Part shown: positions 11,294 through 23,075 of the stretch, piece by piece
Layout of the letters: every line of letters starts with the position of its first letter
Position numbering within the stretch: position 1 is the stretch's first letter
NCBI RefSeq assembly: GCF_024323335.1
Contig: NC_066579.1
Coordinates: 4,107,001 to 4,171,000 of the forward strand
Origin: Lathyrus oleraceus
Lineage: Eukaryota > Streptophyta > Magnoliopsida > Fabales > Fabaceae
Direction of reading: 5' to 3'
DNA: 64,000 nt
The notes under the pieces: generated by a model
The model's input: the letters and a program-made list of their open reading frames with translations, nothing else
The model's database searches: none
Told to the model about the DNA's origin: nothing
Position numbers and translations under genes: made by a program

Positions 11294-14200
11294 CTAATTC
11301 ATTGTGTCTAAGCTATCTACATTCATCATAGCTCTTAGTCTTCTGAACACTTCGACCTGCACTCTCTTCGTCATGATGTCTGCAATCTGATTCTCAGTTC
11401 TGCAATATTCCACATTCATCTTCCTATCCGCTACCTGCTCTCGAAGATAATGGAACCTCATTTCAATGTGCTTGCTTCGACCATGTGCTATCAGATTTTT
11501 TTCCAAATTGATAGCTGACATGCTGTTGATCTTCATGGTAATTGCTCAATGACTCTTCACTGTTATTTCTTTGACCAAATTTACCATCCATGTTGCTTGA
11601 CACGCACAAAGATAAGCAACTATGCATTCTGCTTCGCACGATGATAATGCCACTATTGGATCTTTTCTCGAACTCCAACCAACTGGTGCACCACCTAGCA
11701 TAAACACATAACCAGTTGTGGATTTTCAATCCTCAGCATCACTACACCAACTTGAGTCGGTGTATCTCACTAATTTGAATTATTTTCCTTCATCAGCTGC
11801 AGAAAACAAAATGTCATAGTCGAGAGTTCCTTTAAGATACCTTAGAGTCCTCTTCGCCGCTGCTAGATGTGATACCTTTGCCTTCTGCATGAATCTACTC
11901 ACCATACCTACACTGTATGCTAAGTTAGATCTTGTGTGACAAAAGTACCGAAGTGGCCCAATAAGTATTATATATTGGGTTGGGTCGACATCATCTTCTT
12001 CTGAATCTTTCAACAGTTGTAATCTGGGCTCAGCTGGAGTCAAAGTTAGGTTGCAATCTTGCATCTCAAATCTCTTGAGTATCTCGTTTGCATACCTTAT
12101 TTGGTGCATCATCAAACCTCTACCACTCTTTTAGAATTATATGCCAAGGAAATATGAAATGTCACCCAGATCAGACATTTCAAATTCCTTGTTGAGATCA
12201 CCTTTGAAGTCTTCGATCTCCTTCTTACAGCTACCTGTTATCAACAGGTCATCGACATAGAGGCATAGTATAAGCAATTCACTCTTGCTTCTTCTTACAT
12301 ATACTTGATGATTATATTTTCACTTCACAAATTCCTTCTCCCTTATAAAACCATATATCTTCTTGTTTCAAACTCTTGGAGCTTGTTTAAGTCCATACAG
12401 GGCTTTATGCAACCTATACACTTTTCTTTCTTCACCTTATTTCACAAACCCAGCTGGTTGTGAAACATCGACTTATTCTTCTAAGGGGTCATTCAGGAAT
12501 GCACATTTCATATATATCTGGAACATATGCCAATTGTTTATGTTTGCTAGACCAACAACCAACCTAATTGTTTCAATCCTAGCAACATGTGCAAAAACTT
12601 CATCTAAGTCGATTCCTTCTTTCTGAAGAAATCCTTTCGCCATAAGTCTTGCCTTGTGTTGAGTCACCTTTCCTCTGGGATTCAACTTTATATTGTATAC
12701 TCACTTCACATAGATTTACTTCTTGTCTTGGGGAAACTCGACAAGTGACAAAGTGTTGTTGACTTCGATTTACTTCATCTCTTCGTCCATTGCTTCCACC
12801 CACTTCGAATCTTTCAATGCCTCAGCTGCATTGACATGTTCGAAATCTGCGTAGAAAGAATAATGTACCAACTCACCTTCTTCATTGACCAATCATCTAA
12901 TGTAATCATACATTCTTGCAACCTTGCAGACATGTGTCTTGTTCTTTGAGGTGTGCTTGGGCCTTCTTCACCTCTAACTTCTTCCTATCGAACCTCTCTT
13001 TCGACTTCACTAGTTGGTTCATCACAAAAGATTCTCACTGAATCTTTCTTGACATTCTCAGTTTAATCCCACTCCTTAAGCTCATCTATGATCATGTTCC
13101 TGCTGATCACCACTTGCTTATTCACTAGGTCGAACAACTTGTATCCTTTAGTCGAATGATATGCTATCAGGATCATCTGACTTGACTTGTCATCAAGTTT
13201 TCTTCTCAACTGATATGGCACATGTCTATGTGCTATAGATCTAAACACCCTCAGATGACTCAAGCTAGGCTTAACACCTAACCGACATTCTTCTGGTGTG
13301 ATTCCTTCTAGCTTCTTCGTCAGGCATCTGTTTAGGATACATGTCGCAGTCGACACAGCTTTTCCCCATAATTATTTGGGTAGATGCTTGCCTTTCAACA
13401 TACTTCTAACCATATTCATGATGGTTCTATTCTTCCTTTCTACGACTTCATTCTACTTTGGAGTGTAGGGTGGCACCACCTCATGCAGAATCCCTTCTTT
13501 CACACATAATGCATCGAAATCTTTCGACACATATTCTCCACCACCACCAGTCCTCAGAATATTGATCTTTCAACCGCTCCGTCTTTTGATCATAAATTTA
13601 AACTTGGCAAATACCTCGATCACTTCACTATTCTTCTTGATCAAGTGAGACCATAATTTTTGACTGAAATCATCTATGAATGTAACAAATTATTTTTTAC
13701 CTCCAATCGAATCCAGCTGAAGAGGACCACATACATCAGAGTATATGACTTCAAGAATTTCCTTTGACTTGCTTCCTGCACCCTTACTGAAGTTGTTCTT
13801 GTGCTGCTTTTCCTGGACACATTCTTCACACACTTCGTTTGGAATATCGATTTCTGGTAATCCTGAAACCATATTTCTTCTCTTCAAATATCTAATGTCT
13901 TTGAAATTGAGATGATCAAGTCTATAATGCCATATCCACTCATCTTTGTTGGCTGCTGTTGCAAGGCACTTATGCTCCATCACATTAAGCTCAATTGTGA
14001 AGGTTCTATTCTGAGACATTGAAGCCGATCAACCTTCCATTTGAGTCGAGAACTCTCATCATCTTGTCTTCGATCGACACCTTGTAATTCTTTTCAACTA
14101 ACTGCCCTATGCTGAGCAAATTGCTCTTCATGCCTGGAATGTACAACACATTTGAAATTACTGACCTCTTGCCATCTTTCCTCATAATCAGAACATCACT

Positions 14201-15337
14201 AACACCTCCAGCTGCTAGAGTGTTATCATTTGCAAATTTCACCATGTTCTTCATTGATGGCTTTATGTTGACAAACCAATCTTTCCTTCGAGACATGTGT
14301 GATGAGAATCCTAAGTCCAAGTACCATTGATCCTTAAATCTCTCTTCATCTCTTGTTATAACCATCAGCGACGTCTCTTCTTCTTCATGCTTCGCCAACT
14401 TTGCATAAGTTTCTTGATTCTTATGCTTTTCTAGACAATCACTAGAATAATGACCATACTTCTGATAATTATAACACTGAATGTGACTCTTGTCTGGATT
14501 TTGACCACCACCTCTTCCTCTACATGCAGCACCACCTCTTTGGTTGCCTTGGTTCCACAGTTTTCTTTGATTCGATCGGTTTCCTTCTTGCTGATTTCGA
14601 CCAATTGAATTGTTGTAGCATCCTCGGCCTTTGTTGTCATTCCAGCTTCCTTTGCCTTTCCTTTCTTTTGCTGATCGTGTCTACAAAGCCATATCACTCT
14701 TCGACTTTCCTGCATCTCTTTCAACCATTCTTTGTTCATGAGATTCAAGCGTCCCTTGAAGCTCTTCCTTTATCAGTTTTGACAAATCTTTCGACTCTTC
14801 TACGGCTACAATCACGTGGTCGAACTTTGGAGCCAACGACCTCAAGATCTTTCCAACAACAGATCTTGACGTCAACACTTTTCCACATACCTTCATTTGA
14901 TTCACCAGTTTCGTAACCTTGGCGAAGAAATCAGTTATGCTTTCATTGTCTTCCATCTGAAGCAATTCATACGTTCTTTTATGAGTTTGTAACCTCACCT
15001 CTTTCACCTTCTCCGTGCCTCCAAACGATTTCTCCAGAATTTCCTATGCTTCTTTCGTTGACTTTGCATCACTAACCTTTTCAAATTTATCTGCATCAAC
15101 AAATTGATGGATTATAAAGAGAGCTTTATAATCTTTCTTCTTCAATTCTTTATGTGCAACCTTTTCTTGATCTGTCGCGTTTTCTGCAAGCGTTGTTACT
15201 CCTTCCTTCACAAGATCCCAAAGATCTTGATAATAAAACACAACCTTTATCTGTTTGCACAAATTCTCATAATTGTTGTTCTTGAGAATCAGAAGATTTG
15301 CTGAAAAATGTCCGTTTGGATGATTCATTGCCATCAT
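11294..15337 (-). pseudogene. copia gag-pol polyprotein, inactivated
   Basis: Read on the minus strand. Gag (UBN2 type) begins at the ATG at 15337 and runs to a TAG near 15041, then continues to about 14690 (ITDFFAKVTKLVNQMK). A CCHC knuckle near 14470-14420 has lost its second Cys (CYNYQKYGHYSSDC). The protease motif in 14006-14398 reads WYLDLGFSSHM, so the catalytic Asp-Thr-Gly is Asp-Leu-Gly. The pre-integrase/integrase zinc region lies in 13690-14019 (WHYRLDHLNF...CEECVQEKQH), with the integrase core to about 12800. RT runs from about 12700 to 11780: motif A reads QIYMKCAFLN, with Tyr where the catalytic Asp is expected, while YVDDLLITGS near 12260-12235 is intact. RNase H and the C-terminal copia signature lie at 11729-11294. 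Several stops and frameshifts separate these blocks. Lineage beyond copia was not determined. Confidence 0.9.
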
Positions 15338-15367
15338 GATTTTCTTCCCACAAATCGATTAAACCGG

Positions 15368-15380
15368 AGCTCTTGATACC
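15368..15380 (-). other. copia primer binding site
   Basis: On the minus strand, two bases after the 5' LTR, the sequence is TGGTATCAAGAGC: the initiator tRNA-Met complement with one extra A. Confidence 0.8.
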
Positions 15381-15382
15381 AG

Positions 15383-15875
15383 ATGTTGGAAATCCACCAA
15401 AATCTATGGAGAATTTCAATAAATCTTGATGAACAAGATTGGTATCACCCACACAATAACAATGAAAAGAATAATAATTGAGAAAGAAAGAAAGTAAAGA
15501 ACAATGAAGGAGAAGAAGAATTAAATTTATGTAGAGTTTCTCTTTGTCCACAAACTGCGGAAAACTTCTTATTTACTTTGCAACTGCAAAATACTGTGAA
15601 TACAATGTTATAAATACTTTATTCACTTCATTACAAGAATAAGAGTTACTCCATCTATTTATAAATTTAGGTTAACTTGGACCCCAAGCTAAAATCCAAA
15701 ACTACAAAAGCCCAAAATAGTTAACACTACTAAAATAGGCATAAATTGAAATCCCGTGTGAAGTAACATGCTTTGACACTTCGACACACTAATACAACTC
15801 AACATACTAGGTGATTCGACACTTCTTTGCTTCTGTCAAACAACCAGCTTCGACACAAGCAATTACAATTCAACA
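15383..15875 (-). repeat. copia 5' LTR
   Basis: Starts tgttggaaatccaccaaaat and ends caattcaaca on the plus strand. Carries the PBS at its inner edge, so it is the 5' LTR of this minus-strand element. Confidence 0.9.
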
Positions 15876-16023
15876 GAAACATCCACATTGGATCAAGAGC
15901 AACACACAAGTGAGAAAGACACCACATATTCACCCAAAACCTAAGGTGAGTGAATATGTGGTATCTTTCTCACTTGTGTGTTGCTCTTGATCCAATATGG
16001 ATGCTTCTCATGATGATCCAACA
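15876..16023 (+). repeat. TRIM left LTR, right-hand part; palindromic
   Basis: This is the TRIM left LTR downstream of the copia insertion; its first 21 bp are at 10778-10798. Bases 15887-15938 are the reverse complement of about 15945-16000 (e.g. aagtgagaaagacaccacat against atgtggtatctttctcactt), separated by a few bases. Adding 10778-10798 makes the arms about 80 bp. The right LTR is not palindromic: it shares only the 3' half. The left LTR has therefore had its first half replaced by an inverted copy of its second half. Confidence 0.75.
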
Positions 16024-16024
16024 A

Positions 16025-16036
16025 TGGTATCAGAGA
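16025..16036 (+). other. TRIM primer binding site (tRNA-iMet type)
   Basis: 'tggtatcagaga' starts two bases after the LTR end at 16023 and matches the 3' end complement of initiator tRNA-Met, the usual primer of plant LTR elements. Confidence 0.8.
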
Positions 16037-16208
16037 CAATGGTTCAATTAAGGGACCGACTCCTTGTATTGAAAGTCTTCTTGACAATATGATGGTCAAG
16101 CGGCGTGTTCCGTTGTAATGCTCGCAACAATGGTACAAGTGTATGCGGGCGAAAGAGTTTCAGCTTGAGGAGGAGCATAATGGACAGACTCTCATTTGAG
16201 GAGGAGAT

Positions 16209-16387
16209 TGTTGTGTACAAGTGTGAATTGAAAGTCTCACGTTGCTTAGAAAAGTGGAGGTTAAACATTTTATAACTGAGAGGACCCATACACCTATCAC
16301 CTTAATTTTTTGGGTGAATATGTTATATTTTTCTCACTTGTGTGTTGCTTTTGATCCAATATGGATGCTCCTCGTGATGATCCAACA
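16209..16387 (+). repeat. TRIM right LTR (179 bp)
   Basis: Starts tgttgtgtacaagtgtgaat directly after the purine tract and ends gatgatccaaca. Bases 16310-16387 closely match the 3' half of the left LTR. The first half (16209-16300) has no direct counterpart in the left LTR. Confidence 0.75.
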
Positions 16388-18150
16388 CAAATTTCTATGA
16401 TTTTAATATAATATAGATTTGAATACAAAATTTTAATAAATCACTCAAAGCTCGAATACTACAAATATAATCACACACATTTTAGAAACATATTATGTTA
16501 CACGCAGTGAAAAAATATGAGACTTTAATTCAATTATTATTGAGGATCTAACATAAACAGTTATAGACTTTTATTAATAACATAATATTATAGTATCATC
16601 ACTCTATTATATAAAATAAAATTATATTAAATAAATATATTTGATTCTCATTTTTATAAAATTGACATGTTAAAATTTTCCACTTGATAAAGAATAATAG
16701 TTGAACTAAGATTAAGAGTTTCGAAAAATATTTAACCAAATATTTAACTATTTCCTTTATCACACAATGACTCATGTCAAATAACGTCCTACTGATAAAA
16801 TATGTCCATCACTTGAATAATACAAAGAGAATTGAAATGCATTCTAGTAAAATATTGAAAATAAATTATTGGATTTCATAAAGTAATACATGTCTTAAAA
16901 AATAATTTCTTATTCATTATAATTTTAAATAATAGTATCAATAATAATAAATAAGAAATTTAACAACAATTAAAAATACTATGTTACCAAATTTTTTAAT
17001 TTCGATAGGATTCTCAACCATAATTTACATAATCATAAATCACAAATATATTAAACAAAAAATAATTATATTAATAATAACACACTGATATCGTATAACT
17101 ATTTTTAATATAATATTTATTATAATTAAAATAAATAAAATTATTTTACTAAACAAAATTTGTACAATAGAACTTTCGATAGATGAGTTACAATCACGTA
17201 AATTAAAAATAATTATATTTTATTTAAAATATCAAAATTTATATAATTATATCTACGATACATGAGATTACAATTATACAAATTACGAGTGATTACCTAA
17301 TTATTCGAAACAAAACTCTCAAAATAATAATATGTTAAATATTTTTATAAACTACAATTTTTTAATGGAGTATATGACAATAAATAAATTTATGAAAAAA
17401 ATTGAGTGTTTCAATTTTAAAATATTTTAAAAAATATTAAATTTATATTGATGCCCATTTTATAATTTTGAAAGAAGTACATATAAACAAATTTCTCTTT
17501 ATATACAAATATACAATAAATCACATGATATTCAAAATATAAATCAAATTAAGACTAACCTCTAAAAAATATGACATTCATCCTTATGAATAATTACTAT
17601 ATTTTGGATGTTTTGTTGAATGCAATTGTCTAATATTTTGGATGTTATTTTAAATGTTTTGTTGGATAAATATTAATGTATTTAAAAAATCACATATTTT
17701 AACAAGTTTTTATTTGTTGAAACTATATGCATTCACCATCATAAACATAAGAAATAAATTTATAAATTTAATTATTGTATTTTACGGCTTACTATTAAAC
17801 TAGGCTATGTTTTTATTCAAATTTTATCTAATAAGTTTCTATATTTATGAACAATACTCATTCATCAACTTAATCACCATATTTCACCATTTACGATTAA
17901 AATAGTTCTTACATTTTTACTAAATTCCATCAAATAAGTCCATGGACAATAAAAAATATATTCACCATTATTGTAGTTCATGTATTTTATAATTAATTGT
18001 CGAATAGATCTCAATTTTTATCCAATTTATATCAAATAAGTAATTGGAAAATAAAATTAAAAATATCGGAAAAAAAGAATGAAAGTTGTTCAAGTTGAAT
18101 AAGAAATCAGAGAGTGTAACCTCAAAAAATATTATCTCAAAGAATATGAA
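16388..18150. other. AT-rich intergenic region
   Basis: Very AT-rich, with no reading frame, RNA gene or element ends that I can recognise. Confidence 0.6.
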
Positions 18151-19330
18151 CTTAGATGGTTCTTCAACTATAGATTGGGGGTTAAAGGGTGTATTTTCAT
18201 GGAACGAAGATTATAGGTTTTTCTAAGCATGGAAATATCAAGATTGCGATATGTGATAACTCTTTGTCTATTGCCAATTCAAAATCTTTGTTGTGGTGGA
18301 TGAATTTATGGATTTTGTTGGGATCTTGGGGTGCTGAAAATATCCGGTTCACATGAGTATTTCGTGTAACATCGGAAATGGTTTTGATATTGATTTTTGG
18401 AGGGATTGTTGGATTGGTAAAGAGTCACTGTGTAATAATTTTCTTCGTTGTTCAGGCTCTGCAGGAACCGAGAATGAGGACCAAAGATGTTGGCTTTGCA
18501 TTCTAGAACCAATGAACTTGGTTGTTCTGTGCAAATCAGGATAATATGTCTAAGTCAGAAGCAACATAGTGTCATAGTTTATACTCGATTCTGCAATACA
18601 TTTCCCTTGTTTTGAATCAGTAGGAACACTTTGTGGGGGTGGAATGCTTCAACTGGATTTTCGGTTAATTCTGCCTATGATAGGTTATACGCGTGTGTCA
18701 TACATAATTTACAATTGAGTATTGGATTGTTGTCTTTCTTGAAGTGTATTTGGAATTCAAATGTGTCTTTAAATGTTCAAGTGTCCGCGTGGAAGTTGCT
18801 CCTTCGTAGGCTCCAAACAAGGGATGAACTTGCTAAGAGATGAGTTATTTCAGACGTGCATAATCTTGTCTGCCCGTTATGCCTTGGTCCTGATAAGACT
18901 CAACATTATCTCTTTATTGAATGTAGTATTGCTGCTGAGGTTTGGTCATCGATATTGGATTGAGTACGGATGAACGATTTTAATTATTCTATTGATATTT
19001 CTCATCACCTGTTGTTGTTTGAGTCTATAATGAGGAGGAGGGCAAGAATAACCATAAGGTTCTTATTTGGTTAATTGTTGTGAGGACTGTTTGGTTACTT
19101 AGAAAATATATTCTATTCAATGGTGGTATGAAAGGGAGTCGTGATGTTGTTCTTATGACGAAATCTTTAGTTTGGGATTGACTTATTGCTAGATCTTTTG
19201 ACCAATTTAGTGGTTTTAAAGTTATCTCGATGTCCAATCTTGTAGAAGCTTTGAAGTAGTTTTTTTCCTCTTTGTATTTGGGTTGAGTACCCCTTATGCT
19301 TGCTTTAATATAATCCATTTATTTATTAAA
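18151..19330 (+). mobile_element. LINE (L1-type) 3' fragment, 5'-truncated
   Basis: Translations on the plus strand give pieces of a plant L1-like ORF2 C-terminus: GNGFDIDFWRDCWIGKESLC (18370-18430), a zf-RVT region (WNSNVSLNVQVSAWKLLLRR, then HNLVCPLCLGPDKTQHYLFI near 18860-18920), and a tail ending in an A-rich run at 19321-19337. Stops and frameshifts are frequent. 5' truncation and a poly(A) end are typical of LINE insertion. I could not find a convincing target duplication. The 5537-5785 remnant is of the same type but covers a slightly different part. Confidence 0.8.
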
Positions 19331-20475
19331 AAAAAGAGATGACTTTAAAATTGTCACTAAAAAAAAATCAATAGAAGAAACAAGTCTTACCTTTCTTTTC
19401 TTGAGCATATAGAGTTAGACTTCTTCCTCGTCCTCATAATCCACCTAGATTTTAACAACATTGATTCTGTTTTTTTTTACTTTTTCTCATAAACAGTTAG
19501 AGGCTTACGAAGAGGAAAGGTAGGAATTCGAATAACATGTTTCTATATGAGTTGCTTTTCCATGGCTAGTTGAATATAAGTATAGATACTATCTTTGTTA
19601 TTAGATTAAGAGATAATGGAATAATCACCATGATAATCATCTTCAACAATATTCATAGTGTACATTTTTGTAACAATTGAAATCTTTGTTATTAAGTCTT
19701 CAACTTCACAAACTTACGTTGAAGTGAATGAACTCATGTATTCTCTCATATAAAGAGGTTTAAAACCATGGATTTTATTTAAAATTCTTTTGAAAATGGA
19801 TTTCTCCCAATTTGATTTCATAACTTATGATGCAAGAGAATTATATCTTACGATTTTATAGTTCAATAGGAAATGTTGAGATATATAATACTTCAATGCA
19901 CACCACGTAGATTCTTGAAGTTGTAGTTTAAAATATATGAAATTGTATTTTCAATTAGGGTAAGATTATTATTATTATGCTAGCGCAACAGAGGTAAGAT
20001 TTGGGTAGACTTTTTGAATTTCAATGACAAAATTATATAAGGAGGGGGAGAACGTAGCATCCTACATTTTCCCTTTAAGAATAATTTAGAATTAGATATA
20101 TTTTGAATAATTAGAAGTAATATTAAATTAGGAGGTGTGTTCGAGGGAGTTGGAAGTACACTTAGTAACTAGCCCATTAAATTTATCTCTTTCAAGTAAA
20201 ACTAAATCTTCTTATACCACTAAACTTATTTCAAAATATAGGAAAAAACAAGATTCGTTCTCCATCATCTATGTCACTCCTCAAGTTTTTCCTCTCCACA
20301 ACCGCAAACCACTTCTTCTAAAAAATTCTTCACTAGGTTGGCAAAGTAATCCACATGCAATAGGGTAATTATGTTAGGGATAAAACACTAATATAAAGTA
20401 GACGTTTTGTAATACTTATTTTATAACGATTTTTCTGTTAATCATGATAATAATTTTTTTTTGGGTGTTTCTCTT
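19331..20475. other. Intergenic region without recognised genes
   Basis: AT-rich sequence. A 77-codon frame at 20135-20368 has no recognisable domain, and I do not regard it as a gene. Confidence 0.5.
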
Positions 20476-20576
20476 TTTATTACTAAAATACATTTCACAA
20501 CGGTCATAAATATCAATCGTGGTGAAAAGTGACATCTGGTCATACGTTCGAATTCTAACACCTACGAATTTATTTT

Positions 20577-22281
20577 TGAAATTCTGGTGTAGTCAGAGTT
20601 TAGATGTTCTACTCCAAGTAATGACATCTGATCTAACATTGTTACTAATATAGCAAGACGGTTATACAAATTAAAATCTAGTACTGATAAGCACACATTC
20701 ACAGATGTCCTGACATCTGCTACTATATCACCATAGAGTGGAAGAACACCCAGTTCTGTCCATCTGGTACAAAGGCACAGCAGAGATCAAACATGATGTC
20801 TCAACATTGATTTGAACATCAGCTGTTACAGCATTGCAGTTTGACCTTATTTTATAACCGACAGAGTTATAACGTGCAGAAGGTAAAAACACAAGTAATT
20901 GTTAACCCAGTTCGGTGCAACATCACCTACGTCTGGGGGCTACCAAGCCAGGAAGAAGATCCACTATCAGTAGTATTAATTCAAAGCTAAACTCACCCGT
21001 TTACAACTCTTCACTTAATCCCTACCCAATGCAATCTATACCTAGGAACTCCTAGATAGAAACCTCCAGTTTCCATTCCTATCACTACAATCACAATGTA
21101 ATGGTAAACGACTTGAACTTGCTTCACAGCTTCATTCAAGACCATAATCACTCTTGCCTACAGGCTTTGAGTTACAAATACTCTCAGCTTTGAACACTGA
21201 GAAACACATGGTAACCTTCCCACAGTTTGGGAGGTTTACCTTACACACACCCCTAAAAATTCATTCTAAGAGGCTTACAAATACTAGGTTACAAAATGCT
21301 ATTTATAACCTAATCACCCAACTGGATTTGGGCCTTCAGAAAATCGCAGCAACTTGTTCTTTGCTGTTACAAAGTCAGCAGAAACTTTCTGCTACAAACA
21401 AGGTCTTCAATCCTAAAATCTCTCCATATATATCTCCTTATTTTGAGCCTATATATATTCCAAGACCTCCACAAATAATGCCACATAGGATTCTAACTAA
21501 TTTCCAGATATTAGTGTGCTAACAAATAGGCTATTTGTTAGGTTCCTTAATTGTAGCTTGGTTGTTGGTTTCCTGGATTTTAGCCTGAGAAAAATGCTGA
21601 AACAGAAAAACTAAACAACCTACAATATAGCATATGCTGTCAGGAATGAATGTCACAACATTCAGCTTGACATCAAGGACCATATGCTAAGTCTGTTTTT
21701 CCTGAAAACAGTCTGTACATAATTTGTTGAACTGTACAGGACCAACCTGTCCATTCTACAGTAGCAGCTTACAATAATAAATGTCAAGGCATCCAATTTG
21801 ACATTTACACATTTAGCCTTAAGTCAGTTCTGTTTTCCTCTTGAAGAACAGACTCAGAAACATACTGAAGTGTAGCAGAACTCCACTCTGTTTATTGTTC
21901 AGTATATGCTGTCAATGATGAATGTCATAACATCCAGTTTGACATTCAGACTGTAGGCCTTATGCCAGGTCTGGTATTTCCTTGATAACCAGACTGGAAA
22001 TAAACACTGAGTTCTAACAGAACACCAACTGTTCTATTCCTCAGTATTTGCTGACAGGGATGAATGTCACCACATCCAATTTGACATTCAACAAATCCTG
22101 TATTAGCTAATCCTGCAGTAAACTACTCAAGTGTGTCATGACATCAGTCAAGACATCAGAGTACAGTTAGATATTCTAACCTACAATGCAGTCACACCTT
22201 CACACCATATCATGACATCAGTCAAGACATTAGAATCCAGCTAGTGTTTTACCATACAATGCAGCCAATTAAACACCTACA
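20577..22281 (-). repeat. LARD 3' LTR (1705 bp)
   Basis: Starts tgaaattctggtgtagtcag and ends aaacacctaca on the plus strand. I counted about 14 single-base differences from the other LTR by eye (e.g. ccagttctg against ccatttctg near 20752/26481). It contains internal degenerate repeats, listed separately. Confidence 0.93.
21625..22085. repeat. Degenerate tandem repeats inside the LARD LTR
   Basis: Blocks of the form 'gctgtca..gaatgtcacaaca' followed by 'ttgacattca' recur about every 130-150 bp, starting near 21630, 21780, 21905 and 22048. The same array occurs in the other LTR near 27360-27815. Confidence 0.6.
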
Positions 22282-22299
22282 AACTCCCCCTTTGGCAAA
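22282..22299 (-). other. LARD polypurine tract
   Basis: Directly inside the left LTR; on the minus strand it reads TTTGCCAAAGGGGGAGTT. The purine run primes plus-strand synthesis and fixes the orientation of the element. Confidence 0.8.
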
Positions 22300-22912
22300 T
22301 TTTTGGCTAAAACACTTTGATCCCCATAACAGAGTTCATAGCAGCGGAATCACACATCTAGCAGGAAATAAACCTAGCTAATACACTCAGAGTGGCAGCA
22401 CACTCACATTCATGGAAGTTAAATAAAAACTTCACAAAGCAGCACACATCAGCTGCTGCAGGGGGGGAATCTTCGAATCTGTCAAGAACGTCTGTTTTCA
22501 CAGACCAATCTTTTGTCTGGGGTATCACCTGTTACTCCCCTTTTTTGTCAAAAATGTTGCCAAAGTCAACAACATAAACAAAAAAAATGACAGACTTACA
22601 GACTTGGTTTTACTTCACAGTTTCAACCAAGTTAGTACCCACTTGATCTTGCTTCACAGCTTAGATCAGGTAATTACCCACTTTTGCTTTACAGTAGGTA
22701 CAACCATATCAGATTCCAAGACTTTGAGTCTGACATCTTGATCCACTCCTGCATGAACACTTTCTTGAACTCCAGCAGGCACATAAGATATCTTATGTTA
22801 AGACATCACATATGACATCTTGTGAATACTCTGTCCTTTTTGTTAACAAGGCAAACTATCAGCAGTTTAAACCATATAATAGTAGTTTAATCAGCAGCAG
22901 GAGCAAAAACAA

Positions 22913-23075
22913 TTACTAGTTATGGCTACTAGTAGTACACACATGCACAAGGGTACTTCTCCTCCCCCTAAATCTTTGCAACAATCAGAATTACTAGTTA
23001 TGGATGCAACTAGTAAGACACACACATGTACAATGCACAAGGGTACTTCTTCTCCCCCTAAATCCGTGCATTCAT
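22913..23075. repeat. Direct duplication (about 80-bp unit, 2 copies)
   Basis: 'ttactagttatgg' opens units at 22913 and 22991. Both units continue to 'gcacaagggtacttct' and 'tccccctaaatc', with an insertion of a few bases in the second. Confidence 0.85.

Larger units (their letters stand above)
10799..15875 (-). mobile_element. Ty1/copia LTR retrotransposon, nested in the TRIM left LTR
   Basis: Minus-strand element of 5077 bp with 489- and 493-bp LTRs (TG...CA) and domain order gag-PR-INT-RT-RNH, which defines Ty1/copia. Flanks are GAAAA (10794-10798) and GAAAC (15876-15880), a 4-of-5 duplication. The flanks on the two sides are consecutive parts of one TRIM LTR, which confirms the boundaries. 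The LTRs differ by roughly one base in ten by eye, so this is an old insertion, and the TRIM is older still. Confidence 0.9.
10778..16387 (+). mobile_element. TRIM-like miniature LTR retrotransposon, split by a copia insertion
   Basis: Non-coding mini-LTR element of about 530 bp once the 5.08-kb copia element at 10799-15875 is removed. Seen: it starts with TG at 10778 (tgttgggtcatcatgagaaa); the left LTR ends at 16023 (gatgatccaaca); a tRNA-iMet PBS (tggtatcagag) begins at 16025; a purine-rich PPT (gaggaggagat) lies at 16198-16208; the right LTR spans 16209-16387 and also ends gatgatccaaca. Flanks are AAAAT (10773-10777) and CAAAT (16388-16392), a 4-of-5 target duplication. It has no coding capacity, as is usual for TRIMs, and would depend on proteins supplied in trans. 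Confidence 0.75.

Noticed and set aside
15876..16023. Palindrome considered as a CRISPR-like or terminator structure
   Set aside because: The sequence is eukaryotic, the arms are one inverted pair without regular spacers, and the LTR context explains it.
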